Below are positions 18,441 through 27,359 of a stretch of 64,000 nucleotides of DNA, piece by piece. The stretch's first letter is position 1. Each line of letters begins with the position of its first letter. The stretch comes from DATMGU01 sp035555315. Its GTDB lineage: Bacteria > Pseudomonadota > Alphaproteobacteria > ATCC43930 > CGMCC-115725. The stretch is taken from NCBI GenBank assembly GCA_035555315.1, contig DATMGU010000037.1:48078-112077 (forward strand), written 5' to 3'. Made by a program: the position numbers and the translations under genes. The notes beneath the pieces were generated by a model. It saw only the letters and a program-made list of their open reading frames with translations, did not search any database and had not been told where the DNA came from.

Positions 18441-19605
18441 ACGCGTGAGGGGCGGTCGTCGGCGGCTTGCGAATAGCCTGTGGGCGCCCCTTCCAGACAC
18501 CGCCGCGCCCGCGCCAATAATTCACCGCCGAACCGATCGTCGCCGCGGCATAGAAGAGCGCGATCAGCGGTAGCAGGAGCCCGGTCGGCCCCGGTCGGCC
18601 GTACAGCCGAAGGATAGGGGCGAAGGCGAGCGCCATGGCGAGCCAGGCGGCGAAGCCCAAGGTGGCGGCGAGATCATCGCCGGTCGCCAGCAATAGAGGG
18701 GGAGCCATATAGGTGATGCCAAGGCCAATCAGCGTGCCGACGAGCAGTAGCGGGGAATATCCCAGCTGAGTATAGGCGGTCCGGGCGATCATCGCCCAGA
18801 TATCCCGCCAGCTCGGATACTCCCGAATGCTGATCGTGCTGTCGGTGACGCCCATCCAGATCCGGCCGCCGCTGCGCTTGACCGCCTGGCCCAGAGCGCA
18901 ATCATCGATCAACGCGCCCCGGATCGTGCCGATGCCGCCAATCCGATCGAGTGCCGCCGGCCGGATCAGCATGCAGCCGCCCGCCGCCGCCGCCATCGGA
19001 TGACCCGGCCGGGCGACCCGGCGCGGCGGATACAGCATGAAGAAAAAGAACACGAAGGCCGGGATCAGCCAGCGCTCCGCCCAGGATTGGCAGCGCAGCT
19101 TGACCATCAGCGAGGCGAGGTCCAGATCGCCGGTCTCAGCGCGGGCAATCAACGCGGCCACCGCGCCCGGCCCATGCTCGATGTCCGCATCGGTCAGCAG
19201 CAGGTAATCGGGCCGGTGCTGGCGGGCATGATCGATGCCCTGCGCCATCGCCCACAGCTTGCCGGTCCAGCCATCGGGCAGGGCGGCGCCTGGCAGCACG
19301 GTCAGCCGGTGTTCCGCCCCATTTGCCGCCGCCGCGGCGCGTGCGCAATCCGCCGTGCCGTCGCCGCTGTGGTCATCGACCACGATGATGTCGAGTTCAC
19401 CGGGGATTTCCTGGCCGGCCAGAGAGGCGATCGCGCGACCGATGCCGGCGGCTTCGTCGCGCGCCGGGATCACCGCCGTCACGCGGATTTGGATATCGGG
19501 CATCGCGGGCGCTGGTTCGACGCGCACGCTCCAGAACATGCCCCGGAAGCTCAGCAGGTAGATCCAGATCGCCAGAGACAGGGCGCCGATCGAGACACCA
19601 ATCAT
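18415..19605 (-). CDS. hpnB: Hopene-associated glycosyltransferase HpnB
   Basis: A 396-residue family 2 glycosyltransferase with an N-terminal anchor and C-terminal membrane helices. Visible motifs: nucleotide-sugar site VVDDHSGDGTAD, GWTGKLWAMAQGI, DADIEHGPGAVAAL, then ALIDDCALGQAVKRSGGRIW. These match the HpnB family associated with hopanoid biosynthesis genes. The exact sugar and acceptor are not established. No other hpn gene is in the window. It lies 10 bp after the acetyltransferase gene on the same strand. Confidence 0.87.
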   Translation of the reverse strand: MIGVSIGALSLAIWIYLLSFRGMFWSVRVEPAPAMPDIQIRVTAVIPARDEAAGIGRAIASLAGQEIPGELDIIVVDDHSGDGTADCARAAAAANGAEHRLTVLPGAALPDGWTGKLWAMAQGIDHARQHRPDYLLLTDADIEHGPGAVAALIARAETGDLDLASLMVKLRCQSWAERWLIPAFVFFFFMLYPPRRVARPGHPMAAAAGGCMLIRPAALDRIGGIGTIRGALIDDCALGQAVKRSGGRIWMGVTDSTISIREYPSWRDIWAMIARTAYTQLGYSPLLLVGTLIGLGITYMAPPLLLATGDDLAATLGFAAWLAMALAFAPILRLYGRPGPTGLLLPLIALFYAAATIGSAVNYWRGRGGVWKGRPQAIRKPPTTAPHASKDPGTSA

Positions 19606-19615
19606 CGAGGCTTGG

Positions 19616-20203
19616 TCATTGGGGGCCGATCATCGGGCCGGGCGCTCGGCGCCATTCCTCCGCGAGGATCGCCCAGCGGTCATGGTCGCGCCATTCGCCC
19701 GCGACCTCGAGATAGCGCGGCGAAAAACCTTCGTGACGAAACCCCAGGCGCCGGGCGAGGGCGAGCGAGCGGGCGTTCTGTGGCTGGATATTGGCCTCCA
19801 GACGGTGCAGGTCGAGATCGAGGAAGGCATGGTCGATCGCAAGGCCGACGCCTTCGGTCATGTAACCTTGGCCGACCGTTTCGACGTCCTGGTAATAGCC
19901 GAGATAGGCGCTGCGAAACGCGCCCATCACCGGTTCCGCCAGATTGACCACGCCGATCAGCCGGTGATCGGTGAGGCGGCGCAGCAGCAGGCCGATGGTA
20001 TGGCCGGAGACGATGCTGTCGAGATAACGCTGATAGCCCGCGATGTCGGTCGGGACATAGACCCAGGGCTGGTGCGCCCGCCGGCTTCGGCAATTGAGGT
20101 CGATCAGATCCTGGGCGCTGCGCCGCGTCGGATAGGCGGCATAGAGGTGGGCACCGTGCCGGATGATGCCCCCGGTAGCCGCCGGGTCGATACCTGGTGT
20201 CAT
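19616..20203 (-). CDS. GNAT family N-acetyltransferase (RimJ/RimL-like)
   Basis: A 195-residue acetyl-CoA-dependent acetyltransferase. The RimJ/RimL features are LIGVVNLAEPVMGAFRSAYLGYY, the acetyl-CoA loop ETVGQGYMTEGV and LHRLEANIQPQNARSLALARRLGFRHEGF in short order. The ATG at 20203 is preferred; a TTG at 20275 would add 24 residues unrelated to the family and sits beside short tandem repeats. The substrate is unknown. Confidence 0.83.
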   Translation of the reverse strand: MTPGIDPAATGGIIRHGAHLYAAYPTRRSAQDLIDLNCRSRRAHQPWVYVPTDIAGYQRYLDSIVSGHTIGLLLRRLTDHRLIGVVNLAEPVMGAFRSAYLGYYQDVETVGQGYMTEGVGLAIDHAFLDLDLHRLEANIQPQNARSLALARRLGFRHEGFSPRYLEVAGEWRDHDRWAILAEEWRRAPGPMIGPQ

Positions 20204-20275
20204 CGCCGCACCGGCGTCGCTGTAAAGGCCGCGCTCATGCACGATGCTGATAGACGAACCGTGCAGTTCTGGCAA

Positions 20276-20320
20276 CCGACCGGGCCGACACCGACCGGGC
20301 CGACACCGACCGGGCAGGCA
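20276..20320. repeat. Three 15-bp tandem repeats
   Basis: CCGACCGGGCCGACA is repeated exactly at 20276-20290 and 20291-20305, then with changes at 20306-20320. It sits in the gap between the flavodoxin-like gene and the acetyltransferase. Three units with no spacers mean slippage rather than CRISPR. Confidence 0.85.
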
Positions 20321-20339
20321 ACCGGCTGGTTGCCCGCCC
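20312..20339 (-). terminator. Hairpin after the WrbA-like gene
   Basis: GGGCAGGCAACC (20312-20323), loop GGCT, GGTTGCCCGCCC (20328-20339): a 12-bp stem with one mismatch, 13 bp beyond the stop of the minus-strand flavodoxin gene. No T tract follows, so it may stall or protect RNA rather than terminate it by itself. Confidence 0.45.
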
Positions 20340-20351
20340 GTGGTGGCTTGG

Positions 20352-20927
20352 TCAGGCCTTGCCGTTCAGCCAGCGCTGCGTCGCTTCCGCGACGCGGGTG
20401 CCGAGGTGCTCGGCGGTCGACTGGTCGGCCTTGGGCGGCGCCACATCCGGTCCCTGATCGGCGTTCGACTGGGTCATCACGCCGAGGAAACTGCCCAGCC
20501 GATTGAGGTCCTCGACCGAGCCCTTGCTGTTGTTGTTGCCGGGCGGCAGCCCGGTGCCGATCCACAGCATTGAGTGCTGGGCAGCGAAGACGGCGAGTTG
20601 AAACAGCGTGCTCAGTTTATCGCCGCTCTGGCTGGCCGAATTGGTGAACCCGGCGGCGAGCTTGTCCTTCCATGCCAGGGTGAACCACTTCTTGGACGAG
20701 GCATCCATGAAGGTTTTGAAGGGAGCGGAGGCGCTGCCCATATAGGTGGGGGCGCCGAACACGATGGCATCGGCGGCATCGAGCGCATCCCAATGCTGCT
20801 CGACATCCTCGACCGGCACCAGCAGGACAGCGGTGCCCGGCACCTTTTCCGCGCCGCGCGCGACGGCCTCGGCGACGACCTTGGTATGGCCATAGCCGCT
20901 ATGAAACACGATGGCGATGGACGACAT
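20352..20927 (-). CDS. Flavodoxin-like NAD(P)H:quinone oxidoreductase (WrbA-like)
   Basis: A 191-residue flavodoxin-fold protein. The FMN phosphate loop is FHSGYGHTKVVAEAVARG near residue 10; IVFGAPTYMGSASAPFKTFMD and NSASQSGDKLSTLFQLAVFAAQHSM fit the WrbA/NADPH-dependent FMN reductase group. Such enzymes carry out two-electron quinone reduction. It is transcribed divergently from the HxlR regulator across a 108-bp region with a clear operator, so it is very likely the target of that regulator. Confidence 0.85.
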   Translation of the reverse strand: MSSIAIVFHSGYGHTKVVAEAVARGAEKVPGTAVLLVPVEDVEQHWDALDAADAIVFGAPTYMGSASAPFKTFMDASSKKWFTLAWKDKLAAGFTNSASQSGDKLSTLFQLAVFAAQHSMLWIGTGLPPGNNNSKGSVEDLNRLGSFLGVMTQSNADQGPDVAPPKADQSTAEHLGTRVAEATQRWLNGKA

Positions 20928-20980
20928 GACGACTCCGTTTCGCTTGAGTGAAAACCACTGCACCGAGATACGGGACCATG

Positions 20981-21014
20981 GTAACTTCAGTAAAGTAGGT
21001 ACTTTAAAGTAACT
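20981..21014. promoter_or_regulatory. HxlR-type operator with repeated half-sites
   Basis: The divergent region holds TACTTTAAAGTA (21000-21011), a perfect 12-bp palindrome, and the overlapping AAAGTA-GG-TACTTT (20992-21005). GTAACTT lies at 20981 and GTAAC recurs at 21009-21013. Repeated TACTTT/AAAGTA half-sites are typical of HxlR/YodB-class operators. Confidence 0.7.
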
Positions 21015-21035
21015 AGGTTTCATGAGGGCCGAGGT

Positions 21036-21434
21036 ATGTCGAAACGCAGCGCCGCGGTGTCGTTGTGTCCAATGGACGGGATCCTGCGTCTGCTGATGGG
21101 CCCGTGGACGACCTATATCGTGTGGTTGTTACGAACGAACGGGCCGATCCGGTTCGGCGCCCTGAAGCGTTACATGCCGGGGATCTCGGCCAAGGTTCTG
21201 ACCGAACGGCTGCGCCATCTTGAGGCGGCTGGTCTGGTCGACCGAACCTACAAGCCGACCATCCCGCCGGAGGTGACCTACGCGCCGACCGCTCGGGCGG
21301 TCGAACTCTATCCGATGCTCGATGCGTTAAGCCAGGTGGCGATGCGGTGGGCGGAACAAGACGCCGTCCGCCCCGATACGGGGCAGACCAAGGCAATTGC
21401 CGGCGATGAGGCGCGGACGGTCGAAGCCGCCTGA
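21036..21434 (+). CDS. HxlR-family transcriptional regulator
   Basis: A 132-residue winged-helix protein. CPMDGILRLLMGPWTTYIVW with LLRTNGPIRFGALKRYMPGISAKVLTERLRHLE split around the recognition helix is the HxlR core. The N-terminal cysteine (C11) sits where redox-sensing YodB/HypR-type members keep their reactive cysteine. Together with the divergent flavodoxin-like oxidoreductase this suggests a quinone or electrophile sensor, which is inference. Confidence 0.88.
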   Translation: MSKRSAAVSLCPMDGILRLLMGPWTTYIVWLLRTNGPIRFGALKRYMPGISAKVLTERLRHLEAAGLVDRTYKPTIPPEVTYAPTARAVELYPMLDALSQVAMRWAEQDAVRPDTGQTKAIAGDEARTVEAA

Positions 21435-21569
21435 TGTTACCCTCGACACCGTTACCCCCTCGACACTTTGCTTCCGAGCGGCAGGGTGTCATAACCCTGT
21501 CCCGTTCGGGCGTCGCCCCGAAACCCGATCCCGGACGGGCGTTTCCGATCCCTTCCGGCGGGCGCCGTT

Positions 21570-23189
21570 TTGCAATTTTCCGACGTCGTCGCGTCACCGG
21601 GTGCCAAGCTGTCAACCACCCCGACCCTGCGCCTGTCCGTCCTGTGTCTCGTCTGTGCGATGCTGGCCATTCTGGCCGCTTGGCCGGTTCTGACCACGCC
21701 GTTCATGCCGCTTCTGGATTATCCGAACCACATGGCGCGGATGCACGTCCTGTTGCAAGCAGGGCAGAACTCGTCGGCCGGGCTGGGGTCGCCGCTTGAC
21801 CAGTTCTACCGGGTGCAATGGCGCCTGGTGCCGGATCTGGGGCTTGACCTCGTGGTCCCCCTGCTGGCCCGGATCATGCCGCTCGACTGGGCCGGGCGTT
21901 GCTTCATCCTGCTGATCATGGCGCTGATGGTTGCCGGTACCTTCGCCGTCTCCCGCATGCTGCATGGCCGGGTCGGTTGGTGGCCTTGCCTCAGCTTTCT
22001 GTTTCTCTACGATCACATCCTGCTGATGGGGTTCCTCAACTACCTGATCGGTGCCGGCTTGATGCTGCTGGGCATCGCCGCCTGGCTGGCTGTGCGGCGG
22101 CGTGCACCGGTGCTACGGATCGCCGTCGGCACGGCCTTCGCGGTGGGGCTGTATTTCGCGCATCTCTTCGCCTTCGGCATCTATGGCCTCGTCGTCGCCG
22201 GCTATGAGCTGCAGCAGGTCTACCGGGTTTGGCGGTCGCGGCAGGGCGGTGGCATCGGTCCTGAGGTCGGCCGCCTGGCGATCGCCGCCGCTCAGTTCGT
22301 CGTGCCGGCGATCCTGCTGGTGGTGTTCGTGCTGATCCTACGCAGCTATGCGCCGGGCGCCGACGCGGCAGCCGGTATTGGAGTGGGGTTCGGCAAGTTC
22401 GCCCGGAAGTTCGATCTGATCTTCTCGGTATTCGATGATTACGACCGGGTGTTCGACATCAGCAGCTTCGTGGTTTTGGTGCTGGGTTTCGTCGTCGCCG
22501 TCTGGCGCGGCCTGATCCGGATCAGCCCGGCTATGGCACTGCCGCTCTCGCTGCTTGCCATCGCGTATTTCGTGATGCCGACATCTCTGGTCACCGCGTT
22601 CGCGCTCGACCGGCGGATGCCGGTGGCGTTCGCGCTGCTGTTGATCGCGGCGAGCCAGCCGGTGCGTTGGCGGCCGGGGGCCGAGGTTATGGTCGCGTCG
22701 GCCCTGGTGGTGCTCTTCACCGCCCGGATGGCGCTGATCCAGGTGAATTGGCAGGAGAGCAGCGCGCTTTATCAGCCCTGGGCGGATGCTCTCGACCAAT
22801 TGCCCCGTGGTGCCAAGCTGGCACTCGCCTCACCGCCGAATGCCGAACGGATGGTGCCGGGCGAGGCGCCTTTCGTGCATTTTCCGCTGATCGCGGTGGC
22901 ACGCCGGGATGCCTTCGTGCCGACGCTGTTCGCGCTACCGACGCAGCAGCCGGTGGAGTTGCGGCCGGCCTATCGGTCGCTCGCGGTGGCGACCCGGCCG
23001 GATCGGCTGTGGGACGCGTTCGTCGAGCATCCGGCAGGTGCCTCCACGGAGCTGCGCGAGCAAGTCGGCCGTTACGACTACGTACTGTTCCTCGGAAACG
23101 CCCCGTTTCATGTCGCGGATGACGCGCAACTCACCCCTGTGCGGGGTGACTCGAAATTTCAGCTGTTCAAGGTGAGGTCACAGCCGTGA
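21570..23189 (+). CDS. Polytopic membrane protein, GT-C-like, function unknown
   Basis: A 539-residue protein with roughly ten to twelve hydrophobic helices. The first periplasmic loop carries an acidic-histidine motif (LLDYPNHMARMHVL), the position where GT-C lipid-linked glycosyltransferases have catalytic acids. No family can be named from the sequence. The start is uncertain; TTG at 21570 is the first usable codon in a frame open from there. Its stop overlaps the next gene by 4 bp, so the two membrane proteins are made together. Confidence 0.55.
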   Translation: MQFSDVVASPGAKLSTTPTLRLSVLCLVCAMLAILAAWPVLTTPFMPLLDYPNHMARMHVLLQAGQNSSAGLGSPLDQFYRVQWRLVPDLGLDLVVPLLARIMPLDWAGRCFILLIMALMVAGTFAVSRMLHGRVGWWPCLSFLFLYDHILLMGFLNYLIGAGLMLLGIAAWLAVRRRAPVLRIAVGTAFAVGLYFAHLFAFGIYGLVVAGYELQQVYRVWRSRQGGGIGPEVGRLAIAAAQFVVPAILLVVFVLILRSYAPGADAAAGIGVGFGKFARKFDLIFSVFDDYDRVFDISSFVVLVLGFVVAVWRGLIRISPAMALPLSLLAIAYFVMPTSLVTAFALDRRMPVAFALLLIAASQPVRWRPGAEVMVASALVVLFTARMALIQVNWQESSALYQPWADALDQLPRGAKLALASPPNAERMVPGEAPFVHFPLIAVARRDAFVPTLFALPTQQPVELRPAYRSLAVATRPDRLWDAFVEHPAGASTELREQVGRYDYVLFLGNAPFHVADDAQLTPVRGDSKFQLFKVRSQP

Positions 23190-25105
23190 CGCCGCCTCTC
23201 GCCCTGCTGGTGCCGGCCCCGGCCGATCTCCTCGTGTTGCTCTCGACCTTGATGGCGATCGCCGCCTTTATCGGTCTCGGCCGGCTGTTGGCGGGCGGCG
23301 CCACCAAGCCTGAGATCGCGGTATTCGCGGGGTGGGGGGCGGCCTGCCTAGTGCTGACGGTCTGGGGCACGGTCACGATGGCCAGCCTCCGCATTCCCGG
23401 CATGGCACTGCTGGTGCTGGGGCTTGGTGCTTGGGGATGGCCTGGCTTGCGTCCGGATCGGGCGGAACTCGCCACGATCGGCCGCGTGCTGGTCCTATCG
23501 GTGCCGATCTGGCTGGTCATGGTGTCGGTGCGGCCCAGCCTGCCGGATAGCTTCACCAATTTTCTGCCCAACGCGCTCTATCTCCACGATTACGGCATGC
23601 TGCCGGCGGATGACCGGGCGCCGGCGCTCGCCGTTTGGCCGGCGCTGCCCTACAGCATGACCTTCGCCGGTTTCCTCGCTGCCTTGCCGTTCCCCTGGTT
23701 TCCGCCGGCGACCTTGGTGTTCTTCAATATCGTCACGCAACTGGCGTTCGGGTTGTTTCTGGCGCGTGTCCTGGTCAGCCGTGGGGTCGGCTTGGGCGAG
23801 GATGGTGTGGCTCAGCCGGGCTGGGTCGCCTGTGCGCTGGGCCTGTTGCTGACGACAGGCCTCAATCCTGGCTTTCAGCCGCAATACGAATTTTCCAGCT
23901 ATGGCGAGGGCTCCACGGCGGCGACCCTGGCGCTTGCCGGCTGGTTGGGTCTGCGCCTCCTCGCCCCGCCCAAACCCGGCTGGTGGCGTCGGTCATGGTC
24001 GCCCGATGCGCGGGCGTTCGGCCTCGTGCTGGCGGCGCTGGTGACCATTCGGGAATCCAATATCGCGCTGTTCGGCGCCGTCTTCATCGCCCTGGGATTG
24101 GTGGCACTGTTCGCCTCCAATAAGCCGGGTCGGCGGTTCGCCATCGTGCGGGCCGCCATTCTGTTGACCCTTGCGGCGATTCCGGCGGTGGTGACACTGG
24201 TGGCTTGGCGGCTTTATGTCCGCGGTCATTTCGTCTCGGGCGAGCTGCTGCTGTTGCCGATCGCCCAATGGCGCCCGAGCAATCTGGTGCCGGCGCTGAT
24301 CAATATTCTGAAGACGATGGGGGAGAAGGCGACCTTCTTCGCGGTCTGGGCCGTCGCCTTGGGCCTGCTGGCGCGCCGGCTGCTAACGGCCGGGGCGCCC
24401 GAGGCGGCGACCCGGATGTTGGGCTACTTCGTGGGCGTCTGGGTCGTCTATGTCGGCTTTCTGCTGACCATGTATGTCGTGCATTTCGAAGGCGAAATCG
24501 GCGCCAGCGCCCATTCCTTCTTCCGGTACAACACCCATCTTGCGTTGATTCTGATGCTGGCACTGGCCATGGTCGGCCGGGATGCGTGGCAGCGGCGCCC
24601 GATGCTGTCACCACCCTGGACGCGGTGGGTCGGCATCGTCGCCGTCCTCTTGATGCTGGTGCTGCCGATCGCCGCGCTCAAATTGATGCGGTTCGATCTG
24701 GTCATGCCATATCCGGTGATCTGGGATTTGGCCGAGCAGGTCAGGCAGCGGCTGGGCGATGGCGACCGGCTGACCCTGGTAACGCCGCCGGATACCAGCG
24801 GAGCCCCGCTGACCTTGCGCGCCTTCTTGACCCAAGTACCAACGCTCGGCAGCACCGCTCGCATCACCCTCGATGCCGAAAATGCACCGGCCCGCCCAGA
24901 CCCGGTCCGTACAGATCCGACCCCCGCCGGCTATGTGCTGGAAAGCTGCGCCGAGCGCGAGGGGGGAACGAACGGCACCGGTAAAGCGGTGCTGTATCGG
25001 CGAGAAGACGGCACGCTGCGCAGCGTGATGGAGTGGTCGTATCCGCCGGCACGGCCGAAGGTGCGGTGGCTGCCTTCGCTTACCGGTCCGACGCTTTGCC
25101 ACTGA
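23186..25105 (+). CDS. Large polytopic membrane protein, function unknown
   Basis: A 639-residue protein with about twelve membrane helices and a C-terminal soluble part of about 110 residues. The first loop after helix 4 contains SFTNFLPNALYLHDYGMLPADDR, again in the place used by GT-C transferases. GTG start at 23186, overlapping the upstream gene by 4 bp. The paired arrangement suggests a shared envelope-glycan job; this is inference from topology only. Confidence 0.55.
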   Translation: MTPPLALLVPAPADLLVLLSTLMAIAAFIGLGRLLAGGATKPEIAVFAGWGAACLVLTVWGTVTMASLRIPGMALLVLGLGAWGWPGLRPDRAELATIGRVLVLSVPIWLVMVSVRPSLPDSFTNFLPNALYLHDYGMLPADDRAPALAVWPALPYSMTFAGFLAALPFPWFPPATLVFFNIVTQLAFGLFLARVLVSRGVGLGEDGVAQPGWVACALGLLLTTGLNPGFQPQYEFSSYGEGSTAATLALAGWLGLRLLAPPKPGWWRRSWSPDARAFGLVLAALVTIRESNIALFGAVFIALGLVALFASNKPGRRFAIVRAAILLTLAAIPAVVTLVAWRLYVRGHFVSGELLLLPIAQWRPSNLVPALINILKTMGEKATFFAVWAVALGLLARRLLTAGAPEAATRMLGYFVGVWVVYVGFLLTMYVVHFEGEIGASAHSFFRYNTHLALILMLALAMVGRDAWQRRPMLSPPWTRWVGIVAVLLMLVLPIAALKLMRFDLVMPYPVIWDLAEQVRQRLGDGDRLTLVTPPDTSGAPLTLRAFLTQVPTLGSTARITLDAENAPARPDPVRTDPTPAGYVLESCAEREGGTNGTGKAVLYRREDGTLRSVMEWSYPPARPKVRWLPSLTGPTLCH

Positions 25106-25106
25106 G

Positions 25107-25138
25107 GCATGATCCGATCGGCTGTGATCGGACCATGC
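25107..25138. terminator. Bidirectional hairpin between convergent genes
   Basis: GCATG-A-TCCGATC (25107-25119), loop GGCTGT, GATCGGA-C-CATGC (25126-25138). The stem has 12 paired bases and one A/C mismatch. It lies between the membrane protein gene and the sigma factor gene, which converge. Confidence 0.55.
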
Positions 25139-25156
25139 TCTCATATTCGGGCCTAG

Positions 25157-25798
25157 CTAGGCTGAGGCCGAAAACTGGGTGATCGACGCGGCCACCGTGT
25201 GCGGGGTCGAGCCGGCATGGCGTCGCCGTGCGACGGCCCGGGCGGCGATATATTTCTCGATGCTGAACACCCGGGACTCCGGTACGGCGGTACGGGTCGC
25301 GGCCGAGGGTTCGGCATCGGTCATGCCCATCAGAACGCGTAACGCCTCGCGACCGCGCGACAGGCGTGAACGGACCGTACCGACCGGGACGTCGAGGATC
25401 TCGGCGACCTGCTCGTAACGCAATCCTTCCAGGCCGATCAACAGGATGACCGTACGCTGCTCCTCCGGCAGTCGGACCAGCGCACGCTCCAGATCGCGCA
25501 ACTGCAACGATTTCGTCTGAGCCGGGGCTGTCGTCAGCGACGCGGCGGCCTCATCCACGGGAATCGAGATGCCCTCGCGCATGCCGCGGCGAACGAGATT
25601 GACGTGTTGATTATGCAGGATCGTAAACAACCAGGCACGCAGGTTGGTGCCGGGCTTGTACAGATCCACCTTATCCAGCGCGCGGGCCAAGCAATCCTGC
25701 ACCAGATCGTCGGCGGCCGAGGCATCGCGTGTCAGCGCGCGGGCATACCGGCGAAGACGGGGGATCTCTTGTTCGATTAGGCTGCCAAATTCGTCCAT
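25157..25798 (-). CDS. ECF-family RNA polymerase sigma factor
   Basis: A 213-residue sigma factor. Region 2 is RRYARALTRDASAADDLVQDCLARAL with LRAWLFTILHNQHVNLVRR; region 4 is LVRLPEEQRTVILLIGLEGLRYEQVAEILDVPVGTVRSRLSRGRE in segments. A 45-residue C-terminal extension follows region 4. The ATG at 25798 has a near-perfect AGGAGG site. No anti-sigma gene lies next to it, nor NepR/PhyR partners, so its control cannot be deduced here. Confidence 0.9.
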   Translation of the reverse strand: MDEFGSLIEQEIPRLRRYARALTRDASAADDLVQDCLARALDKVDLYKPGTNLRAWLFTILHNQHVNLVRRGMREGISIPVDEAAASLTTAPAQTKSLQLRDLERALVRLPEEQRTVILLIGLEGLRYEQVAEILDVPVGTVRSRLSRGREALRVLMGMTDAEPSAATRTAVPESRVFSIEKYIAARAVARRRHAGSTPHTVAASITQFSASA

Positions 25799-26107
25799 CG
25801 TAACCTCCTGTTCGAGGGCAGAATCGCCGGGGGCGATCCATGCTCTGCGGTTGCTAGGTACGGGCGACGTTCACCCCGAGATCGATGAGACAAGTTATAG
25901 TCGGTCAATGTAAGCAGCCGATGCCTGGCGCTTAAAATTGAGTAAAGACTTGTAACGCCACGTAACCAAGGTTTTGCCATAGCTGCGCGGGCGGAAGGAC
26001 GCAGCTCAAGGATTTATTGCCAAATCCGCGCAGCTCTATGGCCCGAATACTGCTATCAATCGGACTGAGGCGCGGGTGCCGGCGTCATCTGGGGAGGGCG
26101 GGGGAAT
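25799..26107. other. 309-bp divergent intergenic region
   Basis: It separates the sigma-factor gene (leftward) from the Liv-type operon (rightward) and should hold both promoters. A TATAAC hexamer is readable on the minus strand at about 25893-25898, and GGGGAGGG at 26091-26098 is the ribosome site of the binding-protein gene. I see no conserved operator, RNA or coding frame. Confidence 0.6.
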
Positions 26108-27355
26108 ATGGTCGAACATTGTCGGATGGGTCCGGGTCGGATGGGTCGGGTCGGCCGCCGCGCGATCGTCGCGGGCGGCGCGGCGGTGCTTGCTCTGGGG
26201 GCGATGCCGTTGCGTGGGCTGGCCCAGGTGAAGACGGTCAAGCTCGGCATTCTGCATCCGATGACCGGCGCCCTGTCCTACAGCGGCAGCCAAGGACGCG
26301 CTGGCGCCCTGCTGGCGATCGAGGAGATCAACGCCGCCGGCGGTATCAAGTCGATGGGCGGGGCCAAGCTCGATGCGGTGTTGGGCGATGCCCAGTCGAA
26401 ACCTGATGTCGGGGCGGCCGAGGTCGACAAGCTGGCCGATGCCGGTGTCGCCGCCGTGATCGGCGGCTTCGCCAGCGGCATCGTGTTGGCGACAACCCAA
26501 GCCGCCGCGCGCGTCAATCTGCCTTACATCGTCGATGTCGGCGTCGCCGACGGCATCGTGACCCGCGGTCTGTCCAACACTTTCCGGTTTGGTCCCGGCC
26601 AATCCAAGATCACGACCACGGCGATCGACAATCTGATGAAGCTCAACGACGGGGCCGGCAAGCCGGCGCGTACCGTCATGATCGTCCACGAAGACGGCGC
26701 GTTCGGTGCCGGTCTGGCCAAGACCATGGCCGACGAACTGCCCAAGCGTGGTTTCGAAATCCTGGAAATCATCCCGCATCCGACCCCGAACCGGGACTTC
26801 ACCAACATCGCCCTCAAGATCAAGGCCGCCAATCCCGATCTGCTGATTCCGGCGAACTACTATAATGAATACGTGCTGCTGGCGCGCACCCTGCTGCAGC
26901 AAAAGGTGCAGGTTAAGGCGATCTATTCCGTGCTGGGCGGCGCCGCCTCGAACGTCAAATTCGTCACGGAGTTCAACGAGGCGGCGCAGTACATCATGGA
27001 TTGCAACCACTGGTACGATCCGCGCAAGCCGGCCTCGATCGCCTTTGCCAAGGCGCTTGCGGATCGCAAGGTCGATCTTACTTACGAGACGATGCTGAAC
27101 TACTCGGCGGTCAAGCTCGTCGCCGACGCGCTGGAACATGCGGGCACCGATGACCGTGCCAAGCTGATGGTCGCGCTCGCCGCCTCCACCTTCGATGGGC
27201 ATATCATGCCGTATGGCCCGACCAAATTCGTCGATGGCCAGAACCAGGGTGCACAGCCGGTCAATACCCAGATCCGCGGCAAGGTGATCGAGGTCATCTT
27301 TCCCAAGGAATTCGCTTCGGCCGAGCCTGTCTTTCCGATGCCGCCGCGCGGCTGA
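26108..27355 (+). CDS. livK: Branched-chain amino acid-type ABC transporter, substrate-binding protein
   Basis: A 415-residue periplasmic binding protein of the Leu/Ile/Val (type I fold) family. A signal peptide of about 42 residues contains GRRAIVAGG, which could be a twin-arginine signal. The mature start KTVKLGILHPMTGALSYSGSQGRAGALLAIEEIN (in parts) is classical. The ligand may be an amide or other compound rather than a branched-chain amino acid: the operon ends with an isochorismatase-fold gene. The N-terminus is encoded by short GGGTCGGATG-like repeats. Confidence 0.88.
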   Translation: MVEHCRMGPGRMGRVGRRAIVAGGAAVLALGAMPLRGLAQVKTVKLGILHPMTGALSYSGSQGRAGALLAIEEINAAGGIKSMGGAKLDAVLGDAQSKPDVGAAEVDKLADAGVAAVIGGFASGIVLATTQAAARVNLPYIVDVGVADGIVTRGLSNTFRFGPGQSKITTTAIDNLMKLNDGAGKPARTVMIVHEDGAFGAGLAKTMADELPKRGFEILEIIPHPTPNRDFTNIALKIKAANPDLLIPANYYNEYVLLARTLLQQKVQVKAIYSVLGGAASNVKFVTEFNEAAQYIMDCNHWYDPRKPASIAFAKALADRKVDLTYETMLNYSAVKLVADALEHAGTDDRAKLMVALAASTFDGHIMPYGPTKFVDGQNQGAQPVNTQIRGKVIEVIFPKEFASAEPVFPMPPRG

Positions 27356-27359
27356 TCTG

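Noticed and set aside
20276..20320. CRISPR array
   Set aside because: Only three contiguous 15-bp units without spacers and no cas genes.
25157..25798. EcfG, the general stress sigma factor
   Set aside because: The regions 2 and 4 fit ECF factors in general, but NepR and PhyR, normally next to EcfG, are missing, so only the broader ECF call is kept.
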